Assembly: GCA_022448005.1 (NCBI GenBank) | Contig: JAKUTK010000015.1 | Coordinates: 36,205-100,204 of the forward strand | Direction of reading: 5' to 3' | DNA length: 64,000 bases | DNA from: Pseudomonas sp. | GTDB lineage: Bacteria; Pseudomonadota; Gammaproteobacteria; Pseudomonadales; Pseudomonadaceae | Shown here: in pieces, positions 26,089 to 35,153 of the stretch | Numbering within the stretch: the first letter of the stretch is position 1 | Layout of the letters: each line of letters starts with the position of its first letter | Translations under genes and position numbers: made by a program | Notes under the pieces: generated by a model | Database searches by the model: none | What the model was told of the DNA's origin: nothing | The model's input: only the letters and a program-made list of their open reading frames with translations

Positions 26089-28608
26089 ATGATTGCCCTG
26101 CCCATTGATGAAGCCCTGCCGACGCTGCGCCAGGCCCTGCTAGCGCGTGATGAAGCGGTGCTCGAAGCACCGCCCGGTGCCGGCAAGACCACCAGAGTGC
26201 CGCTAGCCTTGTTGAACGAGCCATGGCTCGGCGGGCAATCGATCATCATGCTCGAACCGCGCCGGCTGGCGGCCCGCGCTGCGGCTGAGCGCCTGGCCAG
26301 CGAGCTGGGCGAGAAGGTTGGCGAAACCGTCGGCTATCGCATCCGGCTGGACAGCAAGGTCGGGCCGAACACCCGCATCGAGGTTGTCACCGAAGGCATC
26401 CTTGCGCGTCGCTTGCAGGACGATCCGGCCCTTGAAGGCGTGGGTCTGGTGATCTTCGACGAATTTCACGAGCGCAGCCTGGACGCCGATCTGGCCTTGG
26501 CGCTGACCCTCAATGCGCGCGTTCTGCTGCGTGACGAGCCGCTCAAATTGCTGCTCATGTCTGCCACGCTGGAAGGCGCGCGGTTGTCGAGCTTGTTGGA
26601 TGACGCACCGGTGGTGCGCAGCGAGGGCCGCATGTTTCCGGTCGTGCGGCGCTGGGGACGACCGTTCCAGGCGGGTGAACGCGTTGAACCGCGGGTCGTG
26701 CAGACGGTGATGCAGGCGCTGGATGAGGAATCCGGCAGCGTGCTGGTCTTCCTGCCGGGTCAGGCTGAGATACGTCGTGTGAACGACCTGCTGGCCGAAC
26801 AGCTGGCAGGTCGAGACGAGGTCATGCTTTGCCCGCTGCATGGCGAGCTGGAGCTGACCGCCCAGCGCGCCGCCATCGAGCCTGCGCCAGCGGGCAAGCG
26901 CAAGGTGGTGCTGGCGACCAACATTGCCGAGACCAGCCTGACCATCGAGGGCGTGCGGGTGGTGGTCGATGCCGGGCTGGCGCGGGTGCCGCGGTTCGAT
27001 CCCGGCAGTGGCATGACCCGTCTGGAAACCCGGCGTATTTCGCGTGCTTCGGCGACCCAGCGGGCCGGGCGCGCGGGGCGGCTGGAGCCTGGCGCCTGCT
27101 ATCGGCTGTGGTCGGAGGATCAGCACGCGCAACTGGCAGCTTATGGCGACGCGGAAATCCTTCAGGCCGATCTGGCCGGCGTCGCACTGCAGCTGGCGCG
27201 CTGGGGTGTCGAACCGGATGAACTGGCCTGGCTCGACGTGCCGCCTGCTGCGGCCTACCGGCAGGCGCAGGACCTGCTCCATCGCCTCGGTGCACTCAGT
27301 CTCAATGTCCGTGGCGGTTGGCAATTGACTGCACACGGCCAGGCCATGGCTGAGTTGCCGGCGCATCCGCGTATTGCGCATCTGTTGTTGCGCGGCCAGG
27401 CACTTGGCTTGGCATCGCTGGCTGGCGACATTGCCGCCTTGTTGGTCGAGCGCGATATCCAGCGCGGCGGAGGCGTGGACATCTCAACGCGTCTCGGCCT
27501 GCTCGATGGCAGCGCAGGACGGCATTCGGGCGCGCAGCGGGTTCGCCAGCTGGCCCGGCAGTTTCGCGGTCTGTTGCGAGGCTCCCCGGCTGCTGCGCCT
27601 GCCGATGCGTCCGATCATCGCTGGCATGGGGCGCTGCTGGCGTTCGCCTATCCCGACCGCATCGCTCGCCAGCGTCGGGACGGTGGTGGTGAATACCGCC
27701 TGGCCAACGGCCGCGCGGCGGTCTTCGGTGAGCCGGATGCGCTGATGAAAGAATCCTGGCTGGTGATCGCCGAACTGGGCAGCCGCCAGGGTCAGCGCGA
27801 AGAGCGTATCTACCGCGCGGCGGCATTGGACCCAGGTTTGTTCGAGGAGGAGCTGGCCGAGATGGTTAGCTTGCGCGACGAGCTGGAATGGGACGAGCGC
27901 GAAGGCGTGCTGCGGGCCGAGCGGCAGCGGCGGGTTGGTGAGCTGGTGCTCAGTCACGAGCCTCTTCCTGGGCTGGATGACGAAGCGCGTGGGCGAGCGC
28001 TGCTCGGGCTGGTCCGGCGCAAGGGGCTGGAGCTGTTGCCGTGGACGCCGGAACTGCGGCAGTGGCAGGCGCGTATCAGCCTGCTCCGGCAGATCGACCT
28101 GGCAGCTGGCGCTAACAGCGACTGGCCTGACGTCAGCGACGAAGCGCTGCTGGCTCGGCTGGAGGACTGGTTATTGCCGTATCTGGGCAAGGTTTCGCGT
28201 CTGGCGCATTTCGCCCAGCTGGATCTGAAAGCCATGCTCGCCACCTTGTTGCCCTGGCCGCTGCCGCAGCGCCTTGACGAACTGGCACCGGTCGCCATCG
28301 GCGTGCCGTCCGGGTCGCGGGTGCGGCTCGATTACAGTGAATCGCCGCCAGTGCTGGCGGTGCGCTTGCAGGAGTTGTTCGGCCTGGGCGATACGCCACG
28401 TGTCGCCGGTGGGCGACTGCCGGTAAAGCTGCACCTGCTGTCACCTGCGCGCCGCCCGGTGCAGGTGACGCAAGACCTGGCGAGCTTCTGGGCGAACACC
28501 TACCTGGAAGTGAAGAAAGACCTGAAAGGCCGATACCCGAAACATTATTGGCCCGATGACCCGCTGGTAGCAGAGCCCACGGCGCGCGCCAAGCCGCGCG
28601 GCACCTGA
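26089..28608 (+). CDS. hrpB: ATP-dependent helicase HrpB
   Basis: An 839-residue DEAH-box helicase. Visible motifs: Walker A PPGAGKTTRVPLALL (motif I), DEFHERSLDADLAL (II), MSATLEGARL (III), TNIAETSLTIEGV (V) and QRAGRAGR (VI), followed by the helicase-associated and HrpB C-terminal domains. It is found across proteobacteria; the cellular RNA substrate is not well defined. The length is normal (about 820-840). It converges on a solute-binding protein gene with 69 bp between. Confidence 0.95.
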   Translation: MIALPIDEALPTLRQALLARDEAVLEAPPGAGKTTRVPLALLNEPWLGGQSIIMLEPRRLAARAAAERLASELGEKVGETVGYRIRLDSKVGPNTRIEVVTEGILARRLQDDPALEGVGLVIFDEFHERSLDADLALALTLNARVLLRDEPLKLLLMSATLEGARLSSLLDDAPVVRSEGRMFPVVRRWGRPFQAGERVEPRVVQTVMQALDEESGSVLVFLPGQAEIRRVNDLLAEQLAGRDEVMLCPLHGELELTAQRAAIEPAPAGKRKVVLATNIAETSLTIEGVRVVVDAGLARVPRFDPGSGMTRLETRRISRASATQRAGRAGRLEPGACYRLWSEDQHAQLAAYGDAEILQADLAGVALQLARWGVEPDELAWLDVPPAAAYRQAQDLLHRLGALSLNVRGGWQLTAHGQAMAELPAHPRIAHLLLRGQALGLASLAGDIAALLVERDIQRGGGVDISTRLGLLDGSAGRHSGAQRVRQLARQFRGLLRGSPAAAPADASDHRWHGALLAFAYPDRIARQRRDGGGEYRLANGRAAVFGEPDALMKESWLVIAELGSRQGQREERIYRAAALDPGLFEEELAEMVSLRDELEWDEREGVLRAERQRRVGELVLSHEPLPGLDDEARGRALLGLVRRKGLELLPWTPELRQWQARISLLRQIDLAAGANSDWPDVSDEALLARLEDWLLPYLGKVSRLAHFAQLDLKAMLATLLPWPLPQRLDELAPVAIGVPSGSRVRLDYSESPPVLAVRLQELFGLGDTPRVAGGRLPVKLHLLSPARRPVQVTQDLASFWANTYLEVKKDLKGRYPKHYWPDDPLVAEPTARAKPRGT

Positions 28609-28677
28609 ACCTTCACAAGAAGCGCGCACCTGGGCTGATCATCTCTGAGGCCTGTCAGCACCCATATGCGCGTGCGA

Positions 28678-29415
28678 CTACTCAGGCAAACTCAGGTCTT
28701 CTCCGGCCGCTGCCATCTCGGCATAGGCGCGATCCAGCGAGTCGACCACCGTCTGGCTGTCTTTGGCGTGGCGCGACACGATGAAACGGATGGCGACCTT
28801 ATGCAGCTCGACATGGGGAAGCGCCTCCATGCTGAGCTGTTTCATCGCCTGGTTCACCGGGGCCTGGTAGTCGAGAAGATAGTCGGCGCGGCGATGCTTC
28901 AGCATCTCCAGCGCCGACCTGTGGGTGGCCGTCCGGTGTAGGCGAATCTGCAGCTGCGGGTCGTGCAGCATGCGGTTTACCTGGGGCAAGTAGTTATAAC
29001 CACCGATGGTGATGACGCCGCGTTTGCGCAGGCTGTCGGGGATGGTCGGGGGCGGAGTGTCGGGCCGGTGATACAGATTGAGGCTGATGTGGGTGAGCGT
29101 TTCTCGGCCTTCCAGCGTGTCGGCTTGCAGCTCAGGTTTGCCCGGCGCGCCGGGCCAGAGGTCAACCGTGCCGCTCTGCAAGGCGCCATACAAGCGGGCA
29201 CTCGGCATACCGCGGAACTGCGCCTCAAAGCCTGCATGGGCGAGTACACGCCGAGTGAGGTCTACCAGGGGTCCGCTTGGGCGGCCTTTGGCATCGCTGT
29301 AGATCGCCGGAAGGAAATCGTAGTAACCGACGGTCAGGGTTCTCGGCGTTTCGGACGAGGCAACGCAAGGCGCTGCCAGAGCCGCTGCCAATGGTATCCA
29401 GAATAATGGCTTCAA
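28678..29415 (-). CDS. Periplasmic amino-acid-type solute-binding protein (SBP_bac_3)
   Basis: 245 residues with a signal peptide (MKPLFWIPLAAALAAPCVAS) and a two-lobe type II binding fold: LTVGYYDFLPAIYSDAKGRP at the start, LQSGTVDLWPGAPGKPE in lobe 1, and RRADYLLDYQAPVNQAM in lobe 2. No permease or ATPase gene is adjacent, so it may act as a sensor or orphan binding protein, as many of these do in Pseudomonas. Confidence 0.8.
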   Translation of the reverse strand: MKPLFWIPLAAALAAPCVASSETPRTLTVGYYDFLPAIYSDAKGRPSGPLVDLTRRVLAHAGFEAQFRGMPSARLYGALQSGTVDLWPGAPGKPELQADTLEGRETLTHISLNLYHRPDTPPPTIPDSLRKRGVITIGGYNYLPQVNRMLHDPQLQIRLHRTATHRSALEMLKHRRADYLLDYQAPVNQAMKQLSMEALPHVELHKVAIRFIVSRHAKDSQTVVDSLDRAYAEMAAAGEDLSLPE

Positions 29416-29618
29416 GGTAATTCACTGCCCCTTGTGATTCGCGCACGACCAAGCATGGCGCGCGACGCCTCCGGCTGTCCAGAAGGGGTGCGCGGGCTAG
29501 TCCCGGCTACTGCGCCGCGGCGATGCCCCCAGCGGACAAGGATAAGGCTGGCTATGCTGAATGCAGTGCTGCCGGGCTGATTGGGTTCGGTGACCTGGAT
29601 GATTCGATGGAGAGGTTT

Positions 29619-30461
29619 ATGTATCGCAAGGTATTCACCAGCAAAGTGTTCGATCGCAAGGTGGTGGTGATCACCGGCGGCTGTGCCGGGATCGGCCGTG
29701 CGCTGGCCGAGCGGATGGCTCAGGCCGGCGCTAGGGTCGTCATCTTCGACCTCGAGCAGAACGCCATCGACGGACTGGTGCAGCATCTGGCGGACCATCA
29801 CAACGCCGATGTGCTAGGGCTGTGCTGCGACGTGTCGGATGCCGTGGCGGTGCAGCGGGCCGTTGCGCTGGTGGTGGAACGCTTCGGCGGTATCGACGTG
29901 CTGATCAACAACGCAGGTATCACCCATCGCAGCCGGGTCGCCGACACCCGCCTGGCGGTGTTCGAACGGATCATGGCGGTGAACTTCTACGGCGCGTTGC
30001 ATTGCACCCAGGCGGCGCTGCCGAGCCTTGTGTCGCGAGGCGGGCAGATCATCGTGCTCAGCTCGCTGTCGCAGTACGCGCCGGTGCCCGATCGAGGCGC
30101 CTACAACGCCAGCAAGCATGCGCTGCACGGGCTGTTCGAGACCCTGCGCAGCGAGCTGGCCGATACCGCCGTCAACGTGATGCTGGTGTGTCCGGGGTAT
30201 ACCGCGACGGATCTGCGCAAGAACGTGTTGATTGGCGACGGGTCCACCGCGCCCCAGCCGGTTCTGACGGTAGGTCGCGTGGCGTCGCCGCAGGATGTAG
30301 CGGAGTCCATCTACCAAGGCGCCCTGAAAAGACGGCGGTTGCTGGTGCTGTCGAACCTGGACTGGCGTGCGCGGCTGGTGGCGCGTTGCTTTCCGCGCAC
30401 CTTCGAGCACCTGCTGTTACCGCGGCTGGCAGGTGCGCGGACCTCATCCGGCGCAGGCTAG
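29619..30461 (+). CDS. SDR-family oxidoreductase
   Basis: A 280-residue classical short-chain dehydrogenase: cofactor loop ITGGCAGIGRALAE near 16-29, an acidic residue after strand 2 (VVIFDLEQ) that favours NAD(H), NNAGITHR near 92-99, then catalytic SSLSQYAP and YNASKHAL. The C terminus of about 40 residues is basic and hydrophobic (RARLVARCFPRTFEHLLLP), perhaps membrane-associated. The start at 29619 has GGAG 6 bases upstream. Its end overlaps the convergent VOC gene by 4 bases. Substrate unknown. Confidence 0.82.
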   Translation: MYRKVFTSKVFDRKVVVITGGCAGIGRALAERMAQAGARVVIFDLEQNAIDGLVQHLADHHNADVLGLCCDVSDAVAVQRAVALVVERFGGIDVLINNAGITHRSRVADTRLAVFERIMAVNFYGALHCTQAALPSLVSRGGQIIVLSSLSQYAPVPDRGAYNASKHALHGLFETLRSELADTAVNVMLVCPGYTATDLRKNVLIGDGSTAPQPVLTVGRVASPQDVAESIYQGALKRRRLLVLSNLDWRARLVARCFPRTFEHLLLPRLAGARTSSGAG

Positions 30462-30892
30462 GCGGTCGGCGCGTCGCCGTAGAGCTCATGAGCCAGCTTC
30501 ATGTCCCAATAGGCGGCCTCGACCTTGTGGCCGTCCAGGTCGCGCACGAAGCAGCCGTAGTAGGGCTCGCCATATTCTTCCCGCGAGCCGGGTGCGCCTT
30601 CATCCGTGGCGCCGGCAGCCAGCGCCGCACGGTGAAAGGCATCGACAGAAGCCTTGTCAGGTGCGAAGAAACCGATATGGGTGCCGTTCCCAATGCTGGC
30701 TGGTTGGCCGTCGATCGGCGTTTGCAGCCAGAACTCAGGATATTCACGCCCCCAGGCGATCGCACCCGGATGAGCCATGATGCGCTTACACCCGAGCGTG
30801 CTGAGGATCTGATCGTAGAAGGCAGCGGCTTCATCGAAGCGATTGCTGCCGAGGGATACGTGGGACAGGATGCTGGGGTTTTGGTCGGTCAT
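30458..30892 (-). CDS. VOC-family (glyoxalase/bleomycin resistance type) protein
   Basis: A 144-residue protein with paired beta-alpha-beta-beta-beta modules. It starts ILSHVSLGSNRFDEAAAFYDQIL and ends DLDGHKVEAAYWD, where His near the start and Glu near the end are metal-ligand positions in the family. The substrate cannot be told: it could be a lyase, dioxygenase or antibiotic-binding protein. Confidence 0.85.
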   Translation of the reverse strand: MTDQNPSILSHVSLGSNRFDEAAAFYDQILSTLGCKRIMAHPGAIAWGREYPEFWLQTPIDGQPASIGNGTHIGFFAPDKASVDAFHRAALAAGATDEGAPGSREEYGEPYYGCFVRDLDGHKVEAAYWDMKLAHELYGDAPTA

Positions 30893-30960
30893 CAGTGCGG
30901 CCTCCTAGACGGGTGGAGACCAAGCCTAGACCCGCACGCCGTCTCTTGCATCCGGCTACG

Positions 30961-31641
30961 TCACCTGGGTTCGTCGCGCGCGATGGCCGGCGCGCTGCAG
31001 AGCATGAAGCAGCGAAACAAAACGACCGTGGCCAACAGCTGCACCAGTCCGACCACAGAGTCGACCACCACGGCGAGCGCACCTGGCGCTGTATCGCCAG
31101 CCCAGAACTGTGCGGCCATCCAGGCCTCCAGAAGCCACAACGGTGCCAGCACAACGAGGATGCAGCCGAGTATCAGCAGGAAGTGACCACGGGTTTCCAG
31201 GAAACTCTGCTTCAGTGCCGCCAGCGGGCTCAAACCGCGTATCACCAGCAGGTATTCGGCGAAGGCGATCTTGACCATTACCCACAGCCCGGGCAGCACG
31301 AACAGCGAGGCGCCGAGCATGATCAGCAGCGTGCCCAGACCGGCCAGCACCGCCATCGATGGCCATAGCGGTAACGCGCGCATCATCACCTCACGCAGCG
31401 GCGGTGCGTGACCGCGGCTACGTGCATCGAGAAACAGGATCAGCGCGGCGATATACAGCGGATAGAAGATCAGGCCGACCAGCAGCTCCTGAGCCGGCAT
31501 GGCGCCCTTGCCGAACAGCTGGTCGATGGCCAGGCGAACGATGCTCTCCAGCAGGATCAGTGGCAGGCACAGCCGCGCGATGGACAGCAGGTTGCGGGAA
31601 TAGAAAAACCAGGCGTCACGGAGGATGGACAGGACATTCAT
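30961..31641 (-). CDS. YciC-like inner-membrane protein
   Basis: A 226-residue membrane protein with about six hydrophobic helices (LIFYPLYIAALILFL; MAVLAGLGTLLIMLGASLFV; LILGCILVVLAPLWLL) and the FLETRGHFLLI loop. It resembles the UPF0259/YciC family, linked in enterobacteria to envelope lipid homeostasis. Function here is not established. It is a single gene on its strand. Confidence 0.7.
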   Translation of the reverse strand: MNVLSILRDAWFFYSRNLLSIARLCLPLILLESIVRLAIDQLFGKGAMPAQELLVGLIFYPLYIAALILFLDARSRGHAPPLREVMMRALPLWPSMAVLAGLGTLLIMLGASLFVLPGLWVMVKIAFAEYLLVIRGLSPLAALKQSFLETRGHFLLILGCILVVLAPLWLLEAWMAAQFWAGDTAPGALAVVVDSVVGLVQLLATVVLFRCFMLCSAPAIARDEPR

Positions 31642-31930
31642 CGCAGGGGCGGCAGCTCATGGGAAATCAGGCGCGCACTTTAACAGGCCGGTGGAAAAGT
31701 AGACGAGGCAGGCAAGGCGAGGGGCAACGATCATCGGCAGTAACAGCCCAAGAAGCGCAGTTTGGTGGCCAAGTGAGTATTTCGACCGGGCAGGCGATCC
31801 TGGCTGTGTTCAACGACCTATCGGCAACGCACATGCTTTGCATCAGTCTGCTTATTCCAAGCGACCGGCCGGCGACAGCCGCTCCATCGCAGGCCATACT
31901 GGCTGGCCATTCCTCCGCTCGGGTCGCCGC

Positions 31931-32404
31931 GTGAAGAAGATCGCCCTGTTTGCTGATGTGCAGAACCTCTACTACACGGTGCGCCAGGCCCACGGCTGCC
32001 ATTTCAACTACTCGGCGTTGTGGGCCGAGGTCAGCGAGCGCGGTGAAATCGTTGAGGCGTACGCCTATGCCATCGACCGGGGCGATGCCAAGCAGCAGCA
32101 GTTTCAGCAAATCCTGCGCAACCTCGGCTTCACGGTGAAGCTCAAGCCCTATATCCAGCGCAGCGACGGCTCGGCCAAGGGCGACTGGGATGTGGGCATC
32201 ACCATCGATGTGCTGGACGTGATCGGGCGTGTCGATGAGGTGGTGCTGGCTTCGGGCGATGGCGACTTTGATCGGCTGCTCGACCGGGTGCGTGCCGGCG
32301 GTGCCGAAGCAACGGCGTATGGCGCGCCCGGTCTGACGGCGAACTCGCTGATTCGCGCCGCCACGCGCTACGTGCCCATCGAAGGCAAGCTGTTGCTGCG
32401 TTAA
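31931..32404 (+). CDS. NYN-domain (LabA/DUF88-type) putative ribonuclease
   Basis: 157 residues from a GTG start, matching the NYN fold: MKKIALFADVQNLYYTVRQ, GDAKQQQFQQILRNLGF, the core GDWDVGITIDVLD, and LASGDGDFDRLLDRV. The acidic residues (Asp9, Asp in GDWD, Asp in SGDGD) match the PIN-like metal-binding catalytic set, so RNase activity is likely. Typical bacterial NYN proteins degrade or process RNA; its target is unknown. A GTG at 31931 was chosen because the conserved domain starts right there. Confidence 0.85.
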   Translation: MKKIALFADVQNLYYTVRQAHGCHFNYSALWAEVSERGEIVEAYAYAIDRGDAKQQQFQQILRNLGFTVKLKPYIQRSDGSAKGDWDVGITIDVLDVIGRVDEVVLASGDGDFDRLLDRVRAGGAEATAYGAPGLTANSLIRAATRYVPIEGKLLLR

Positions 32405-32508
32405 ACATTGGAACGCACGAGCTGAAGCTTGAAGCGAGTTTGCCGGTTGGTGCGACCTGTCCACGCTGTTTTCGCTTGATAGGTTGCGTCTTATGCCTCC
32501 GAGCGGAG

Positions 32509-32572
32509 TTGCGGTGGATGTAAACAGCGACATCCACCCTACGCTTGGCTTCCAGCTTCCAGCTTCCAGCTT
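32509..32572. repeat. GGTGGATGT palindrome and CTTCCAG tandem repeat
   Basis: GGTGGATGTAAACAG...GACATCCACC (32515-32537) is a hairpin of the dispersed family. It is followed by three tandem copies of GCTTCCA (32547-32570). Both lie in the gap before the RNA helicase gene. Confidence 0.6.
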
Positions 32573-32620
32573 GCTTTCGAGTAAACTGCGCAGCCTGTTT
32601 TCGTCTTCCCGGTTACCGTC

Positions 32621-33946
32621 ATGACCTTCGCCTCCTTGGGCCTGATCGATCAGCTGCTACGCACTCTCGAATCGCTTGATTACACCCAGCCGACGCCCGT
32701 CCAGGCCAAGGCGATTCCGGCCGTGCTCAAGGGCCGCGACCTGATGGCCGCCGCCCAGACCGGCACCGGCAAGACTGCGGGTTTCGCCTTGCCGCTTCTG
32801 CAGCGGCTGCTCCATGAAGGCCCGCAGGTGACCAGCAATTCGGTCCGAGCGTTGGTGCTGGTGCCGACCCGGGAGCTTGCGGAGCAGGTGCACGAGTCCT
32901 TCAAGACTTACGGGCAGGACCTTCCGCTGCGCACCTATGCAGTCTACGGCGGCGTCAGCATCAACCCGCAGATGATGGCCTTGCGCAAGGGCATCGACGT
33001 GCTGGTGGCAACGCCTGGGCGGCTGCTCGATCTGTACCGGCAGAATGCCGTGAAGTTCAGCCAGGTGCAGGCGCTGGTGCTGGACGAGGCTGATCGCATG
33101 CTCGACCTCGGCTTCTCCGAAGAGCTCGAAGCGCTGTTCAGTGCGCTGCCGAAAAAGCGCCAGACGCTGCTGTTTTCCGCGACCTTTTCCGATGCGATCC
33201 GGCAGATGGCGCAGAAGCTGTTGCGCGACCCGCTGTCCATCGAGGTCAGCCCACGGAATGCCGCCGCCAAGACGGTCAAACAATGGCTGGTACCCGTCGA
33301 CAAGAAGCGCAAGTCCGAGTTGTTTCTGCACTTGCTGGCGGAAAAGCGCTGGGGCCAGGTGCTGGTGTTCGTCAAGACACGCAAGGGCGTCGACCAGCTG
33401 GTGGAGGAGCTGCAGGCCGAAGGCATCGCCAGTGATGCGATCCACGGGGACAAGCCGCAGGCGTCGCGGCTGCGCGCATTGGAGCGCTTCAAAGCCGGTG
33501 AGGTACAGGTGTTGGTGGCGACCGATGTGGCTGCACGCGGCCTGGACATTCATGACCTGCCGCAGGTGGTCAATTTCGACCTGCCCATCGTCGCCGAGGA
33601 TTACGTGCACCGTATCGGCCGGACAGGCCGGGCGGGCGCAACGGGCGAGGCCGTGTCGCTGGTCGCCGCCGATGAGGTCGATCAGCTCGCAGCCATCGAG
33701 ACGCTGATTCAGCAAGTTCTGCCGCGCCACGACGAGCCTGGCTTTGTCCCGGATCATCGGGTGCCAACGACCCAGCCGGGCGGGCAGATTATCAAGAAAC
33801 CGAAAAAACCAAAGAAACCCAAAGAGGGTGCCGGCAAGGGCCGCATCCACCTGGGGAACTGGTTCGATGAAAGCGAGAAGCCCAACGCCAAGCCGATCCG
33901 CAAGGTGCCGAGCCTGGGCGGCTCGAAACCGGCGAAAAAACGCTAG
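32621..33946 (+). CDS. rhlE: DEAD-box RNA helicase RhlE-type
   Basis: A 441-residue helicase with Q motif (GLIDQLLRTLESLDYTQPTPVQ, shown to core), motif I AQTGTGKTAGFALP, PTRELAEQV, DEADRMLDLGF (II), SATFSD (III) and HRIGRTGRAG (VI), then a Lys/Pro-rich C-terminal tail (KKPKKPKKPKEG) for RNA binding. RhlE-type enzymes act in ribosome assembly and RNA decay. Pseudomonas has several paralogues, so the symbol denotes type, not strict orthology. Confidence 0.9.
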   Translation: MTFASLGLIDQLLRTLESLDYTQPTPVQAKAIPAVLKGRDLMAAAQTGTGKTAGFALPLLQRLLHEGPQVTSNSVRALVLVPTRELAEQVHESFKTYGQDLPLRTYAVYGGVSINPQMMALRKGIDVLVATPGRLLDLYRQNAVKFSQVQALVLDEADRMLDLGFSEELEALFSALPKKRQTLLFSATFSDAIRQMAQKLLRDPLSIEVSPRNAAAKTVKQWLVPVDKKRKSELFLHLLAEKRWGQVLVFVKTRKGVDQLVEELQAEGIASDAIHGDKPQASRLRALERFKAGEVQVLVATDVAARGLDIHDLPQVVNFDLPIVAEDYVHRIGRTGRAGATGEAVSLVAADEVDQLAAIETLIQQVLPRHDEPGFVPDHRVPTTQPGGQIIKKPKKPKKPKEGAGKGRIHLGNWFDESEKPNAKPIRKVPSLGGSKPAKKR

Positions 33947-34119
33947 TCGGCATATGCCCTGACGCGCTGTGGTTGCCTCGCCACCATTGAGTAGCAGAAG
34001 CATCCGAATGAAACGCTGGTCAACGCGGCTGTCATATCGACAACGCCGAGCATCGCTGGAACCCGCAGCGGCTCGGGGCTTTCCGTGAATCATCCTGACA
34101 GATAGTTGAGAGGTCTCTT

Positions 34120-34830
34120 GTGGCAAACGCGGAAGCGGAGCTGTACTCGCTTGGCCGAGCTGACGTATGGGCCGGCTTCAGGCAGCTGACGCCGATTTCG
34201 CTGTTCGTTGTGGTGTTTGGGCTGGCCTTTGGTCTGGCCGCGACACAGGCCGGGCTAAGCGACTATTCGATCCTGACGATGAGCGCGCTGGTATTCGCCG
34301 GGGCTTCACAGTTCGCCTCGTTGGAGCTCTGGGGCACCCATGTTCCGGTCGTTCCCCTGGTGGTCACGGTGTTTGCCGTCAATGCACGACATCTGTTGAT
34401 GGGCGCGACGCTGTATCCCTATCTGCGCCAGTTGCCGCCGGCGAAGCGCTATGCCGTGATGTTGGTCGTCTCGGATGCCAACTGGGCGATGTCCATGCAA
34501 GCCTTCAATCTTGGCAAGCCGGGGCTTGGCATCCTCTTCGGCGGTGGCCTGGCGCTCTGGACGTTCTGGGTGCTGGGCACCTGGTTGGGGCTTTATTTCG
34601 GCAGTGCCATCCATGATCCGGTCAGTTGGGGACTGGACATGGTCATGGGCTGTTTTCTGCTGGCGATGGTCGTCGGCGGCAAGAAGGATCTGCGGATGAC
34701 CGTGATCTGGGTCGTCGCTGGCGGGACGTCGATGTTGGCGTACTGGTACCTGCCCGCCAACAGCCATGTGGTGGTCGGAGCGCTGGCCGGTGGTCTGTTG
34801 GGCGCGCTGTGGATGGAGAGGTCGAAGTGA
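34120..34830 (+). CDS. azlC: AzlC-family amino-acid exporter subunit
   Basis: A 236-residue inner-membrane protein from a GTG start (GAGAGG 5-10 bases upstream), with about seven hydrophobic segments and the family segment VVVFGLAFGLAATQAGLS near 29-46, FAGASQFASLELWG and NARHLLMGATLYP. AzlC with AzlD forms a branched-chain amino-acid exporter of the LIV-E class. Its stop overlaps the azlD start (GTGA). Confidence 0.88.
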   Translation: MANAEAELYSLGRADVWAGFRQLTPISLFVVVFGLAFGLAATQAGLSDYSILTMSALVFAGASQFASLELWGTHVPVVPLVVTVFAVNARHLLMGATLYPYLRQLPPAKRYAVMLVVSDANWAMSMQAFNLGKPGLGILFGGGLALWTFWVLGTWLGLYFGSAIHDPVSWGLDMVMGCFLLAMVVGGKKDLRMTVIWVVAGGTSMLAYWYLPANSHVVVGALAGGLLGALWMERSK

Positions 34831-35138
34831 CGCTGCAGACGGCGGGATCCGGAGCGCTGGTCATCATTCTGATCATGGCCGTGGTCACCCTGGTGACCCG
34901 TTGGGGCGGTGTGTTTGCCATGTCGTTCGTGCCCATCAGCCGGCGAACGGAACAGTTCATCAGCGCCATGTCCGGCTCGGTGCTGGTGGCCCTGCTGACG
35001 CCGATGGCAGTCAACGGGGATAACGGCGCGCGACTGGCTTTTCTGGCCACCGCGGTGACGATGCTCCTGGTCAAGAAGCCGCTCCCGGCAATCACGGCCG
35101 GGATCGTCGCCGTGGCGCTGTTCAGGCATCTGGCCTAA
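34827..35138 (+). CDS. azlD: AzlD-family amino-acid exporter subunit
   Basis: 103 residues with three or four hydrophobic helices (LVIILIMAVVTLVTRWGGVF; LVALLTPMAV; AITAGIVAVALF), the size and pattern of AzlD. The GTG at 34827 overlaps the azlC TGA by 2 bases. It is the small partner of AzlC. A longer frame from 34626 merely overlaps azlC. Confidence 0.85.
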   Translation: MTLQTAGSGALVIILIMAVVTLVTRWGGVFAMSFVPISRRTEQFISAMSGSVLVALLTPMAVNGDNGARLAFLATAVTMLLVKKPLPAITAGIVAVALFRHLA

Positions 35139-35153
35139 GCGAACGCCATCCGC

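Noticed and set aside
32547..32570. GCTTCCA tandem repeats as a CRISPR or phase-variable array
   Set aside because: Only three 7-base copies, outside any gene, with no spacers or cas genes.
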